From an uncultured Verrucomicrobiota bacterium (GTDB taxonomy: Bacteria > Verrucomicrobiota > Verrucomicrobiia > Verrucomicrobiales > DEV007): 64,000 bases of DNA. Position numbers and translations under genes: made by a program. Position 1 is the first letter of the stretch; every line of letters starts with the position of its first letter. Of this stretch, positions 8,145 to 17,640 are shown one piece after another. Below the pieces are notes generated by a model. It was not told where the DNA came from, did no database searches, and saw only the letters and a list, made by a program, of their open reading frames with translations. Location of the stretch: assembly GCA_902589825.1 (NCBI GenBank), contig CACIUL010000006.1, positions 1 to 64,000 on the forward strand, written 5' to 3'.

Positions 8145-9320
8145 TCACATTGCAGCATTATAGAGAGCCTTAAACTCCTCCAGACCAATGCCCCTCGGAT
8201 TAAATTCTGCAGTCCATTGGGATGCTGCCTCCTCAGCCATTTTGTGAATCAATTCCTCTTTAATGCCGAAACCTGAAATACCCTTGGCCATCCCCAGCAT
8301 ATCCAGGAACTCAAGGACACGAAGCGACAGATCACCGCGATACAGTTCGCTGTAAATCGCCCTGATTTCGGGGTCAGCTTGATTGTATTCAATCACATGA
8401 GGCATCATGACCCCTACTGCCTGCCCATGTACCACTCCGCAATGCGCAGTCAATGGATTTGCTGCTGCATGAGCCGCCCCGAGCATACTGTTCTCGATAG
8501 CAACACCGGCATAAGCAGCACCCAGTTGAACCTTCGCGCGACACGCAAGGCTGCCAGGATCCTTAACAACACCCTCAAAACCATCATTTAGCAATGCAAA
8601 TGCAAGCCGGGAATAGGAACTGCTGACCGGCGTGCGCGACTTACACACTGCACTTTCGATGGCATGAGTCAGTGCATCAATTCCAGTATGCGCAGTCACG
8701 CTTGATGGCTGCGTCAGGGTTAACTCAGGGTCAAGAATCGCCACCCTTGCAGCAGCCTTTCTGTCTCCACAGGCCATTTTCATGTGCGTTTTCGCATCTG
8801 CAATCAGTGCAAAGCTCTGACACTCGCTACCTGTGCCGGCTGTTGTGGGAATAGCGACCAGCGGCAACATCTCTTTCGTGGCTTTACCGCTACCCCAGTA
8901 ATCCTTCATTTTGCCACCATTGGTTAGGATAAAATTGCACCCCTTGGCAGTATCCATGCTGGAACCGCCTCCCAACCCAATAAGAATATCCACCGACTCA
9001 GACCGGGCAACCTCAACACATCGGGCGACATCCTCTGTCGTGGGATTCTCATTAACCTCAAGAAAAACAAAGGTTTCCAGCCCCGAAGCACTAAGTGAGC
9101 TCATTACCCATTCAGCATGCCCCGCGTCCGCAATCCCTGGATCAGTAACAATGAGCGCCCTGTTTCCGCCAAGTTCGCGCGACAATTCACCAACTCCGGA
9201 AACAGATCCCGGCCCAAATACAACCCGAGTCCCGGGAGCATGTGCAAAATTTATAATGTCACTGCCCACCCCCAGCCCCTCACAAAGCGCTTCAGCGGTA
9301 ATATGCTCCTCTAATGACAT
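8145..9320 (-). CDS. Iron-containing (group III) alcohol dehydrogenase
   Basis: From the ATG at 9320 the protein has 391 residues, standard for the family; a TTG three codons upstream is a less likely start. Motifs include GGGSSMDTAKG (NAD and pyrophosphate binding, about residue 110), AIPTTAGTGSE, TGIDALTHAIES (metal-ligand region) and AHCGVVHGQAVGVMMPHV (further His ligands). It would interconvert an alcohol and an aldehyde or ketone with NAD(P). It is the last gene of the minus-strand operon, directly after the aldehyde dehydrogenase whose product or substrate it may share. Confidence 0.92.
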   Translation of the reverse strand: MSLEEHITAEALCEGLGVGSDIINFAHAPGTRVVFGPGSVSGVGELSRELGGNRALIVTDPGIADAGHAEWVMSSLSASGLETFVFLEVNENPTTEDVARCVEVARSESVDILIGLGGGSSMDTAKGCNFILTNGGKMKDYWGSGKATKEMLPLVAIPTTAGTGSECQSFALIADAKTHMKMACGDRKAAARVAILDPELTLTQPSSVTAHTGIDALTHAIESAVCKSRTPVSSSYSRLAFALLNDGFEGVVKDPGSLACRAKVQLGAAYAGVAIENSMLGAAHAAANPLTAHCGVVHGQAVGVMMPHVIEYNQADPEIRAIYSELYRGDLSLRVLEFLDMLGMAKGISGFGIKEELIHKMAEEAASQWTAEFNPRGIGLEEFKALYNAAM

Positions 9321-9357
9321 TCCAAACAATCAGGAAACACTCCATTGCTTGACGCAA

Positions 9358-10788
9358 TCAAGCCACCTGAATGGACCTCCTGCGGTAAAGGAATTCGAAG
9401 AGGTTGCCCTCATGCGGTTGATCCCACTCAATATGGTTGGTTGCCATTGCACCAACATTCAAACGCTCAATATGGTCGGCGGCAATGAGTGATTCAATCC
9501 ATGCCTCATCACTACTTATTGCGGCAACGGCAAGGGACTTGCCAATGGAATCAAGCATCTCTGACTGGGGCATCTCAATAACACTGGCATAGGGAAAAAG
9601 AAACTCTGTATTGCCAAGGGAATGATCAATTGATTGACACCGGGTAATGGTCGGCAACATATAATGCATCGAATCCCTCAGGACATAGCGATCGCTTCCG
9701 TCCCTTTTCTCAAGGCTCACGTCACGGGCACCACCCTCCTTAAGCCCCTCCTCAATGGCACCATTGATCCACTCAGCCATTCTTGGATTGGCAAAGCCTG
9801 ATAAGCTCGCCTCGGGATCATCCTGAGCCCGCACACTCATTCCCAACAAGGCATCTGCAAGCGCATCCGCGATCTCATCCGCATACCGCGGCACCACTAT
9901 ACAGCTGGCATTGATACACGACCTGCCCGAATTGGCACTCACCGAGCGGATCATGAGGTCGAGATGGTCTCGCCAGTTCTCAATCTCATCCTCTCCAAGA
10001 AGAATCTTGGATCGACCTGCCCCGTGCACCTCAACACTGGGGTCATTCTCATATTGGCTGACGGTATCATCTCCGCCGAAAAGCATCACCCGCCCGCACC
10101 GTCTGATAATAGCGGCGCTGCCATCATGCCCCGCAGGGTAGAAGCTGAATGCCTCAGCAGGAGCACCAGCCTTGATAAAGGCCTGTATCACACGCCAGGG
10201 TGTCCATGGCTCTTCCCGGCCGGGCTTCAAAACAACCGGCGTTTTCATCGCCAGAGCAGGAATCCAAAGAGCGTTCACTGCAGGACTGTTTGATGGAAGG
10301 ATCACTCCAAGCGCATCTGTCGTCGGCACAAACGAAAGCCTCACTCCCTCATCCAAGAAATGACCCCCATCAAGGATTTCAGGCGGCAGCCCCCTTGAAA
10401 GCCCCTTGAAAATGGTTGGCACCTCGCCAAAAACGCCATGCAAGCGCTCCATATTCATACGAATCAGTGCATGGGGAAGCCCGCTTGTAGCAGCAAGGGA
10501 TAACAGGTAATCATCCGGCGACTGCAGTTGCCCCTCTTGACCGACCGGGAGATCGTCGTGAAGAAATATGTCGCCGGCAGAAACGGTGATATCCAGCAGG
10601 TCGGAGGCAGAGAATTTCTGTAACGCCGCCCGCCCCCTGGTCATGTCCAGCAGATCGCGCCTGATCAAGCCGGAATTGGCCATGGTGATCCTTGCCACTT
10701 CATCACCGCCTCCGACAGCCTCTATCGACTGCACATCAAGGCTGCAATAAGGCGAACCGCTGCGAAGCAATGGGATGGTGGGAATCAT
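9358..10788 (-). CDS. Aldehyde dehydrogenase superfamily protein, acylating (acyl-CoA reductase) type likely
   Basis: The 476-residue protein (ATG 10788; a GTG lies two codons upstream) has the ALDH fold. LPSNSPAVNALWIPALAMK and VVLKPGRE form the cofactor region, and the likely catalytic Cys is in NSGRSCINAS (about residue 290). Where ordinary ALDHs have E-L-G-G-K, with the general-base Glu, this protein has H-G-A-G-R. Loss of that Glu is typical of CoA-acylating ALDHs and LuxC-type acyl reductases, and FGGDD before it resembles LuxC. It probably interconverts an aldehyde and an acyl thioester (inference). The AMP-forming ligase lies immediately upstream. Confidence 0.83.
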   Translation of the reverse strand: MIPTIPLLRSGSPYCSLDVQSIEAVGGGDEVARITMANSGLIRRDLLDMTRGRAALQKFSASDLLDITVSAGDIFLHDDLPVGQEGQLQSPDDYLLSLAATSGLPHALIRMNMERLHGVFGEVPTIFKGLSRGLPPEILDGGHFLDEGVRLSFVPTTDALGVILPSNSPAVNALWIPALAMKTPVVLKPGREEPWTPWRVIQAFIKAGAPAEAFSFYPAGHDGSAAIIRRCGRVMLFGGDDTVSQYENDPSVEVHGAGRSKILLGEDEIENWRDHLDLMIRSVSANSGRSCINASCIVVPRYADEIADALADALLGMSVRAQDDPEASLSGFANPRMAEWINGAIEEGLKEGGARDVSLEKRDGSDRYVLRDSMHYMLPTITRCQSIDHSLGNTEFLFPYASVIEMPQSEMLDSIGKSLAVAAISSDEAWIESLIAADHIERLNVGAMATNHIEWDQPHEGNLFEFLYRRRSIQVA

Positions 10789-10815
10789 AACCACAGCACA
10801 GCGCCTTCAAAAGTG

Positions 10816-11871
10816 CTAGTAGACACCCTCCACGACCTTTTTTTCCATGGCACCGAACGGCCGGACATCTCCAACTCCATCCCACGGGTAATCATCGATG
10901 GGCTCCCTGCGAATGGCCTCGTCACGCTCAAGGAATCGCGGCATAAAGAACTCCTTTGTCAGGGTCGTCAATTCCACCCTTCCAAATTCTCCATAGGGCA
11001 TGGTGATGGCTGTGTCCTCAGGGTTCACCACGCGTAACACGGCGCGTGGTTGCGGGGCGTAATAGGTTACACTATAGGTCTCGTCAAGTGGCCTGCTGAC
11101 AGCTAGCCCCATCAGGGTATTGCCGTAAGTTGGAACCAGTCTTGTCTTCCCCTCAAGAACTTCCTCCACCCAGAAACGCACAGCCTGTGGAGTCATGGTG
11201 GTCCCGCCGCAAAAAACTCCCTTGATTCCCGCCCCCGGTATCGAGATCCTCTCACCAATTGCCTCAAGCAGCTTTGGTGTGGTAAACATGCAGCCAATAT
11301 CCCGATGCTTGATAATCTCTACCGCCTGGTCAATCACGTGCCTCTGGTAGCGTTCGACCTCATCAATCTGCTTGCGGATAATTAGCTTCTTCACCCAGCG
11401 CGGATCAAGATCAATATGGTAGCAACTACCTCCCCGGAATTGGGCAAGATGCTCAACGGCAAGGCGCAAGCGCCGGGGCCCTGTTGGTCCCACCATTATC
11501 CAGTTTGCACCGGGAGGAAAATGCTCATCAGCAAGTGTCCCGGAAAACATCTCATAATCGTGCTTGTAGTCGTCCCAACCGACACGCTGCTTGGGCAGAC
11601 CCGTTGTGCCGCCTGTCTCAAAGACATTAAACGGGCGCCCCTTCATTCCCCTTGGGACAAAGCGTTCATTTTTCTCGTCCCGTAACCACTCATCCTGGAA
11701 ATGATCAAAGCGGTGGATGTCGTCAAAGGACTTGACCTCCTTGCGCGGGTCCCAACCTGCCTGACTCTTCCAGTGAAGCCAGAACGGGCATCCGGTTTCC
11801 TCGTCAAAATGCCAGGCTAGAATCTCTTCAAGGCGTTCGTCGAGTTGAGATCGGGCTTCGTCAGATGTCAT
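10816..11871 (-). CDS. AMP-forming acyl ligase, phenylacetate-CoA ligase (PaaK)-like
   Basis: The 351-residue protein has the adenylate-forming P-loop ETGGTTGLPKQ (about residue 88). FCGGTTMTPQ and YGNTLMG lie further on at the positions of the acyl- and AMP-binding motifs, and FGRVELTTLTKEFFMPRF near the C-terminus. It is shorter than PaaK (about 430) and lacks most of the mobile C-terminal lid. It is close in size to LuxE acyl-protein synthetase but has no C-terminal Cys like that of LuxE. It would activate a carboxylate with ATP. It sits between the symporter and the aldehyde dehydrogenase with short gaps. Confidence 0.72.
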   Translation of the reverse strand: MTSDEARSQLDERLEEILAWHFDEETGCPFWLHWKSQAGWDPRKEVKSFDDIHRFDHFQDEWLRDEKNERFVPRGMKGRPFNVFETGGTTGLPKQRVGWDDYKHDYEMFSGTLADEHFPPGANWIMVGPTGPRRLRLAVEHLAQFRGGSCYHIDLDPRWVKKLIIRKQIDEVERYQRHVIDQAVEIIKHRDIGCMFTTPKLLEAIGERISIPGAGIKGVFCGGTTMTPQAVRFWVEEVLEGKTRLVPTYGNTLMGLAVSRPLDETYSVTYYAPQPRAVLRVVNPEDTAITMPYGEFGRVELTTLTKEFFMPRFLERDEAIRREPIDDYPWDGVGDVRPFGAMEKKVVEGVY

Positions 11872-11937
11872 GGGAGAAAATCAGATAACTTTACAATGAA
11901 GAACAAATCTTGAAAGGCTTACTGCACACAAGAAACC

Positions 11938-13494
11938 CTAGAGATCAGGGAAAAACTTGTTCACGGTTTCCCGAGAGGGCTTGCTCGTAAATGAAGAAAC
12001 CACCAGCATGGCAAGAACACCTGCACCGAAACTGAACGCGACCGGCATCACGCCGTTAAGAACCGTATATTCCCCTCCCCAGCCGGACTGCTGGAAGAAA
12101 TAAAGCCATACCGCCATTGCTGCAATCACCGAAGCAAAGGCGCCCGCCTTGGTAGCACCTTTCCAGTAAAGGGCGGCAAAGACCAGCGGGGTCAAGCTTG
12201 CAAAGCCTGAGAAGCTCCAGACCGCCAAATCAAAGACACTCTTGTCAAACAAGACCAGAGAAAGGATATAGGTAAGCAGGACAATAGTAACAACGAACAT
12301 TCTCGCGATCAGCACGATCTGCTTGTCGGAAAACCTGTCACGGCCACACCGCTCAAGGACAACATCATTGGTAAACATCGTTCCAAGACAAAGAAACTGG
12401 GAATCCAGTGACGACATGATTGCTGCCAGCACCCCGGCAGTTACCAGCCCAACGACGACGGGATCCTTGACCAGAATACCAACGGTTTTCGCCAGAACAG
12501 CCCCCCCGGATGTATCGGCGGGCAGCTTGCCTGTTGCCCAGAGGCCAATAAGCACACATGGAACCCAGACAACCATTATGCAAAGGGGATGAGCAATGAC
12601 GGTAAGCCTGAAACTCTTCGCACTTCGCGCTGTCAGCCAGTGCTGGAACAAGTGCGGGAACATTCCAACGCTCAACGGGATGAGCATATAGGTGATGAAC
12701 ATGAGAGGCGGAACGCCCACTTCCCCCTCTTCTCCGGAGACAGTCCTCACCAGATGACTCTCCTTGGCCTGCTGTATCGCGGCACTCAGCCCTCCCAGCT
12801 TATCGCTAATCAAATAGAAGGCCAGCAATCCCATACACATGAAGACGATCGTCTGGAATGTATTTGCCCAGGCTGCAGCCCTCGATCCGCCGGCAAAGAT
12901 ATAGCACAATACCACGAGGCAAACGACAGCACCAGTCAACCAAGGGGGCACAGCACCATCCGTTGAAGCAAAAAAATCAGGGAACATTCCCGGAATTTCC
13001 TTGTTTGGCCCCTTTGCGCCACTCACACCCATGATGGTCTTGCTTGCACCAATGACGCCAATCAATAGGTAAGGAATCACCAGCAACACTAATATCGGAA
13101 AGAGCAGGTAGCCAAAGCCGCGGGACTCAAAACGGTCCCGGAAGAACTGAATCTGGGTGACGTATCCGTATTTCTTGCCAAACGACCAGAGTTTAATGCC
13201 AATCAGGAAAAAGCAGGCAGCATGTATCAGCCCTGACGAAGACGCCATCAATCCATAGGTGCCAACACCACGCTCAAAGGCTTTGCCAGTGGAGCCAACC
13301 AGTGCAAAAGCCGTCATCGTTGTCCCGAATACAGACATCAGGAGCATGAACGGGCCGATGCTGCGACTCGCCACGAAGTAGTCCGTGCTCGTGCCACGGA
13401 ACAACCTTCGACTGAACAGCGCCAAGGTCATCAGCAACGCGAGATAGGCGCCGATAATGACAAGCGGGGTCGGAGAAGCGGCAATCAAATGCAT
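11938..13494 (-). CDS. Sodium:solute symporter (SSS family)
   Basis: The 518-residue integral membrane protein has about 13 hydrophobic segments. Family sequences include STDYFVASRSIGPFMLLMSV near the start and GGSRAAAWANTFQTIVFM in the middle. SSS proteins import sugars, organic acids, amino acids or vitamins with sodium. The start (13492-13494) overlaps the stop of the small membrane gene by one base (TAATG), so the two are translationally coupled. In this operon it probably brings in the acid or alcohol processed by the following three enzymes (inference). Confidence 0.92.
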   Translation of the reverse strand: MHLIAASPTPLVIIGAYLALLMTLALFSRRLFRGTSTDYFVASRSIGPFMLLMSVFGTTMTAFALVGSTGKAFERGVGTYGLMASSSGLIHAACFFLIGIKLWSFGKKYGYVTQIQFFRDRFESRGFGYLLFPILVLLVIPYLLIGVIGASKTIMGVSGAKGPNKEIPGMFPDFFASTDGAVPPWLTGAVVCLVVLCYIFAGGSRAAAWANTFQTIVFMCMGLLAFYLISDKLGGLSAAIQQAKESHLVRTVSGEEGEVGVPPLMFITYMLIPLSVGMFPHLFQHWLTARSAKSFRLTVIAHPLCIMVVWVPCVLIGLWATGKLPADTSGGAVLAKTVGILVKDPVVVGLVTAGVLAAIMSSLDSQFLCLGTMFTNDVVLERCGRDRFSDKQIVLIARMFVVTIVLLTYILSLVLFDKSVFDLAVWSFSGFASLTPLVFAALYWKGATKAGAFASVIAAMAVWLYFFQQSGWGGEYTVLNGVMPVAFSFGAGVLAMLVVSSFTSKPSRETVNKFFPDL

Positions 13495-13739
13495 TATGAA
13501 CCCTCCTCCACCGGTTCATCATCCTGGTCCTGTTCTGCCCAGTCCACCAGCTTTGACGGCCATGCGTATTTAATAGCAAAAGCCCACAGAATAGCAGCGA
13601 TTATGGAATACATCGCATGATAGAAAAGACCGATTGGCATGAATTCAAAAACCAGGGATGAATCGTCCCAGTTCCAGAAATCCTGATGCAGAACGCCAAG
13701 GATAACGGCCAGCAGTATGATGACTTTTTTTCCCGACAT
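13494..13739 (-). CDS. Small two-pass membrane protein, DUF3311-like symporter partner
   Basis: The 81-residue protein has two hydrophobic segments around LGVLHQDFWNWDD, then an acidic tail (EQDQDDEPVEEGS). Short proteins of this form commonly precede SSS symporters and are thought to be accessory subunits. Its stop overlaps the symporter start, which supports joint expression. Assignment to DUF3311 is by general pattern only. Confidence 0.75.
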   Translation of the reverse strand: MSGKKVIILLAVILGVLHQDFWNWDDSSLVFEFMPIGLFYHAMYSIIAAILWAFAIKYAWPSKLVDWAEQDQDDEPVEEGS

Positions 13740-13780
13740 TATGAATGTTCAACGATAAACAAGACTTGCCCCAAGCTCCT

Positions 13781-15319
13781 TTACTTGGCCGCAGTCTTGC
13801 CGGCCTTGCCCTTCTTTGCAAAGGCGTAGAGATTGGTCTGACTGGCAATATAAAGCACGTCATTGGCAACGATCGGACTTGCATAAACCGGGGCGGAAAA
13901 CTCGATAAGGCCGACCTCCTCAAGCTTTCTCCCATGCTTAAGTATAACAACCTCGCCGTCCTCATTGCCTATAAAAACCTTGCCGTCAGCAACCAGGGTG
14001 GATCCCCAGATGTGGCTCTTGGTGTCAAACATCCACTGCTTCTCGCCGGTCTTGAAATCAACACAATGGACCCGACCGCGATAATCCGCAGCATACACAA
14101 GCCCATCAGCAACCGAGGCCGTCGATATTCCCCTCTCTATTTCAGTGTAATCCCAGGCCAGCTTGCCAGTAACCGCATCAACGCAGGTCATGCGTCCGAC
14201 ACCTTCACCATGCTCGGGATCCTGCCCGATGAGGCAAATGACCTTTCCCTGATGATAAACCGGTGAAGATATATACTCGCTCGGCCCCTCAAAGGTCGCA
14301 TACTTAATTTTCTTTCCATCCTTATCCACCCTGTATTCAGGAAGATTGCCATCCACGCGCCAGTTCTCAGGCAGCACCAGAAACCCTTCGTCATCCTCCT
14401 TTGCCTTCGGACTGAAGCTGTAAAGGATACCGTCACCGGCACCAAAGAAAATCGCTTCCTTCCCCCCCACCTTCGCAACCATCGGGCTCGACCAGTTGCA
14501 ATGCATCACTCGCTCACCGATCTTTGATGCTTCTTCTCCCACAAGCTCGCCCGTGGCAGGGTCAAGCAGGATCAGGCAAGGAGCCTGCGGGGCGGGAATA
14601 TTCAGGTGCGACCAGTCAACTCCGTTGGATGTCGTAACAGCAAGTTTGCCGTCAACCATGGTTGGGGAGGAACTTGCAATATTATGGGGAAACACACCCA
14701 GTTCCTCACGCATATCATATACCCAGATCACGTCACCGTCCTTCTCACCGGGCTCGACCACCTTGCCGCCGGTTGCCATGAACTTGGCCTCATCCTTGAA
14801 CGGCCCGTCATTTCCATTACTCATGCCGGCCATGTCCAGACACACAACCTTGCACCGATTGGAAATGAAATAAGCCCTGCCCTTGTGAATCAGGGGCGAG
14901 GAACAAACACCCAGGTATTCCCAATCGGAAACCTTACCCGCACCAAGTTTTGGAATCACGAGCTGCCACAGGAAACTGCCGTCTTTCTCGTCAAAGCACA
15001 TCACGATGCCACGATCACCTTGGTGATTGGGATCCCTCGGCGACTCATTATTCGTGCCAATGAGAACTTTCCCCTCAGCAACAGTCGGCGTCCCGTAGCT
15101 CTGGGACCCGATCTTTGCCACCCATTTGACGTTCTTCGTCGTAGACAGGTCGATCTCCTCTGAGCCTTTCTTCCTTTTTCCAGGGTCCATATTGGAAGGA
15201 ATGGACTTGGACACCGAGGCCATGTTGTTATGGGGGGTCCCCCCCCACTCAGGCCAATCAGCACCATTGGCGACAATGGCAATTGAGGATAGAGTAAAAA
15301 ATGCGGCTATCTTTTTCAT
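13781..15319 (-). CDS. Secreted PQQ-like beta-propeller repeat protein
   Basis: The 512-residue protein has a signal peptide (MKKIAAFFTLSSIAIVANGA) then DWPEWGGTPHNN, a common opening of these propellers. Blades repeat the W-x-x-x motifs with G-K-V-x-x-G-x-x (for example GTPTVAEGKVLIGTNN and STASVADGLVYAADYRG). No heme motif or calcium/PQQ ligand set of true quinoprotein dehydrogenases is seen, so enzyme activity is not claimed. The gene begins 6 bp after the stop of the larger propeller gene. A G8 run near its start (15239-15246) is in frame. Confidence 0.87.
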   Translation of the reverse strand: MKKIAAFFTLSSIAIVANGADWPEWGGTPHNNMASVSKSIPSNMDPGKRKKGSEEIDLSTTKNVKWVAKIGSQSYGTPTVAEGKVLIGTNNESPRDPNHQGDRGIVMCFDEKDGSFLWQLVIPKLGAGKVSDWEYLGVCSSPLIHKGRAYFISNRCKVVCLDMAGMSNGNDGPFKDEAKFMATGGKVVEPGEKDGDVIWVYDMREELGVFPHNIASSSPTMVDGKLAVTTSNGVDWSHLNIPAPQAPCLILLDPATGELVGEEASKIGERVMHCNWSSPMVAKVGGKEAIFFGAGDGILYSFSPKAKEDDEGFLVLPENWRVDGNLPEYRVDKDGKKIKYATFEGPSEYISSPVYHQGKVICLIGQDPEHGEGVGRMTCVDAVTGKLAWDYTEIERGISTASVADGLVYAADYRGRVHCVDFKTGEKQWMFDTKSHIWGSTLVADGKVFIGNEDGEVVILKHGRKLEEVGLIEFSAPVYASPIVANDVLYIASQTNLYAFAKKGKAGKTAAK

Positions 15320-15325
15320 TTTAAG

Positions 15326-17593
15326 TTACTTGCTTGGAGTGATTGAGATATTGTCGACGTATACAGGCTTCTGGCTCTGCGGGGAAAAGCCGAACAATCC
15401 GGGGGCACCCTGCGTGTGTCCCTTTGCGTGGGGAACCTCAATTGTCCAGGCTTCCGGTTCCTTCTCCCCCTTGGGCCAAACCTTGGCGCGGACTGTCGCT
15501 GTCCCCTTATCATCGACATCAACACGACTCTTCAAGGTATACCACTTCTTGTATTTTACAGGGAACGGCACTGAAACCTTCAGTCTCTCCTGATTTGAAT
15601 TCACTTCCAGTTGATTGGCGTTGCCCTTGAGCACGATCAGGTAGCGCTGGTTAACCAGCCCCACATCAGACTTAATCCGCCGGTTGCCATCCGTCATCAC
15701 ATCAGCCTGCATGGTATAGTTCTTGAGGTCAGGGTGACCGATAAAGGTCATCGCCCGCTGGAAAAGCACCCGGTCCAGCGTCTTGCGCAAGGCCTTAGTG
15801 CCGTCAACCTCACGCACCTCCCACTTGAACCTTGCTCCAATCCAGGGCAGGGGCGGATAGGCAAATTTCTCACCGGGATCAATCTTGGAATCAATAACTG
15901 TCTTGTAAGACTCAAAGTCTTCCGCAAAGGGGATAGCGGAAAGCACCCGCCCGCGGAAGATTCCGCTGACCGTCCCGTCATTGCCCTTCCATGCCCCGGC
16001 GGAAGCCTTGGCATCTGAGCCGGCACGAATATCCCTTATCTTGGCAAACTCGGCATCCATTTCCGTCTTCACCTTTGCTGTTGGCGGAATGTATTTGGCA
16101 AACTTGGCCGTCGGGCTCTTGCCAACCACATGACCAGCCGAATCAAGTTGCTGCAGCTTGAGACTCCTGCTGGTGCCCGGCTGCAAAAGGACATCAACGG
16201 GAACAACCCTGAGTTCGCTTGCCTTGCCAGCCTTGCCAGCATCAGGAACAGGCCACTCCGGGCAGGTGATGCCATCCTGCTTAAACTTCCAGCAATACAA
16301 TTGCTTGGTTGAATGGAGATACAGGCGACCATTATAGATCGTCGGAGATCCAATCAGGTTTCCGTCGAACTCAAGTGTATGAAGAATTTTCGCCCCCTCA
16401 TCAGAAGGCTCAATAATATAGAACTTGCCACTGAAAATCGGCACAAACAGCTTGCCGTCACAATAAAGCGGCGAGGCGTGCAGGTTGTCATTGCCAAGCT
16501 TTTCATGCCAGAGAACCTTGCCTGTCTTGGCATTGATGCAGTTTAATTCCCCAACCTTGGAAACAAGGTAAACCCTGTCCTTCACCAAGACAGGTGAACT
16601 GGTAAAGGACACCGTGGGATTACGCCAAACCTCAGCAGAAGCGGGAAGCACCTCCTGTTGAGCCCCGAAGTCAACCTTGGCAGGCATCTTCACGGCAACC
16701 ATTCTCCCCTCCTCAGTGGTATCGATATTCTCCTTGCCGTGCGGACATATGACGGTGTCGCCAAAAATAACAGGACTGGAATTTACCCCGCCAAAACTCA
16801 TGTGGAAACGCCAGAGCGGCTTTCCGTTAAGGGCGTTAACGCATACAAGGTTGCCGTCTCCCGTGCCGGCGTAGAAAACACGGGTTCCGTAACGGGACTC
16901 AACAACAGGCGTTGAAAATGAGCTGTCCTTTGGCGCAATTCCGGGTTCACTGACCCAGACAATTTCTCCACTGACCTTGTCAAAGGCATAAAAACGATCA
17001 CGTGCCGGTCCCTGCTTACCCCAGTAGCTGGTGATACAGTGCATAATGACAAGTTGCCCCTCCACGATAGGCGCCCCGGTGCGACCGTTGGGAAATGTCA
17101 ACCTGCCAAACCGCTCCATCATGGAGTGCTCCCAGAGTATCTTGCCGTCAGGACTGAAAGCGACAAACAGGCCATTGGTGGTCTGCAAATAGACATTGCG
17201 CGTCTCAGGATCAATTGCCGCGGAACCAATGGAGTATCGGTCATAAATCGTGTCACTGATATAATCGCGAAAAGCGTGCTGCCAGATCAACTTGCCGCTT
17301 TTGGCATCAATACATGAAATGGTCTCTTCCACTTCCTGCCCTTCACCCCGGTAGCCAAAGACGTACATCTTTCCATCAGCAACCACTGGGGCTCCGCGTC
17401 CCTTCATTTTGAAAGTCCAGTCCGGCTTCTCATCAAATGACCATCCGCTGTATTTCTCGTGGCAAACACCATCACCATTTGGACCGCGCCAGGAAAACCA
17501 CTGCGGGTCATGATCTGCTCCTGCGACAAATGGCACAGAAAAAGAAAAGAGGATAAAGCTGTTAATTAATGCGATCGCTCCAAATTTCGACAT
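15326..17593 (-). CDS. Secreted PQQ-like beta-propeller protein with C-terminal beta-sandwich-like domain
   Basis: The 755-residue protein starts with a signal peptide (IALINSFILFSFSVPFVAGA) followed by WFSWRGPNGDGVCHEK. Beta-propeller blades run to about residue 460 (ISCIDAKSGKLIWQHAF, NAKTGKVLWHEKLG). The remaining 290 residues have few repeats. The end (QKPVYVDNISITPSK) resembles the closing strand of a LamG/concanavalin-like domain. It is the first gene of the seven-gene minus-strand operon. Two adjacent propellers suggest partners at the cell surface, but no ligand can be named. Confidence 0.86.
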   Translation of the reverse strand: MSKFGAIALINSFILFSFSVPFVAGADHDPQWFSWRGPNGDGVCHEKYSGWSFDEKPDWTFKMKGRGAPVVADGKMYVFGYRGEGQEVEETISCIDAKSGKLIWQHAFRDYISDTIYDRYSIGSAAIDPETRNVYLQTTNGLFVAFSPDGKILWEHSMMERFGRLTFPNGRTGAPIVEGQLVIMHCITSYWGKQGPARDRFYAFDKVSGEIVWVSEPGIAPKDSSFSTPVVESRYGTRVFYAGTGDGNLVCVNALNGKPLWRFHMSFGGVNSSPVIFGDTVICPHGKENIDTTEEGRMVAVKMPAKVDFGAQQEVLPASAEVWRNPTVSFTSSPVLVKDRVYLVSKVGELNCINAKTGKVLWHEKLGNDNLHASPLYCDGKLFVPIFSGKFYIIEPSDEGAKILHTLEFDGNLIGSPTIYNGRLYLHSTKQLYCWKFKQDGITCPEWPVPDAGKAGKASELRVVPVDVLLQPGTSRSLKLQQLDSAGHVVGKSPTAKFAKYIPPTAKVKTEMDAEFAKIRDIRAGSDAKASAGAWKGNDGTVSGIFRGRVLSAIPFAEDFESYKTVIDSKIDPGEKFAYPPLPWIGARFKWEVREVDGTKALRKTLDRVLFQRAMTFIGHPDLKNYTMQADVMTDGNRRIKSDVGLVNQRYLIVLKGNANQLEVNSNQERLKVSVPFPVKYKKWYTLKSRVDVDDKGTATVRAKVWPKGEKEPEAWTIEVPHAKGHTQGAPGLFGFSPQSQKPVYVDNISITPSK

Positions 17594-17640
17594 AGAACTA
17601 CAAATTTAACGGTTAATGCGCTCAAATACGCAACGGATTC

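Noticed and set aside
10816-11871. LuxE acyl-protein synthetase
   Set aside because: The C-terminal Cys that carries the acyl group in LuxE is absent, and the motifs fit PaaK-type ligases better.
15239-15246. Another G8 run (minus strand) as a second frameshift site
   Set aside because: The beta-propeller gene reads through it in one frame (W-G-G-T), and both sides match the family.
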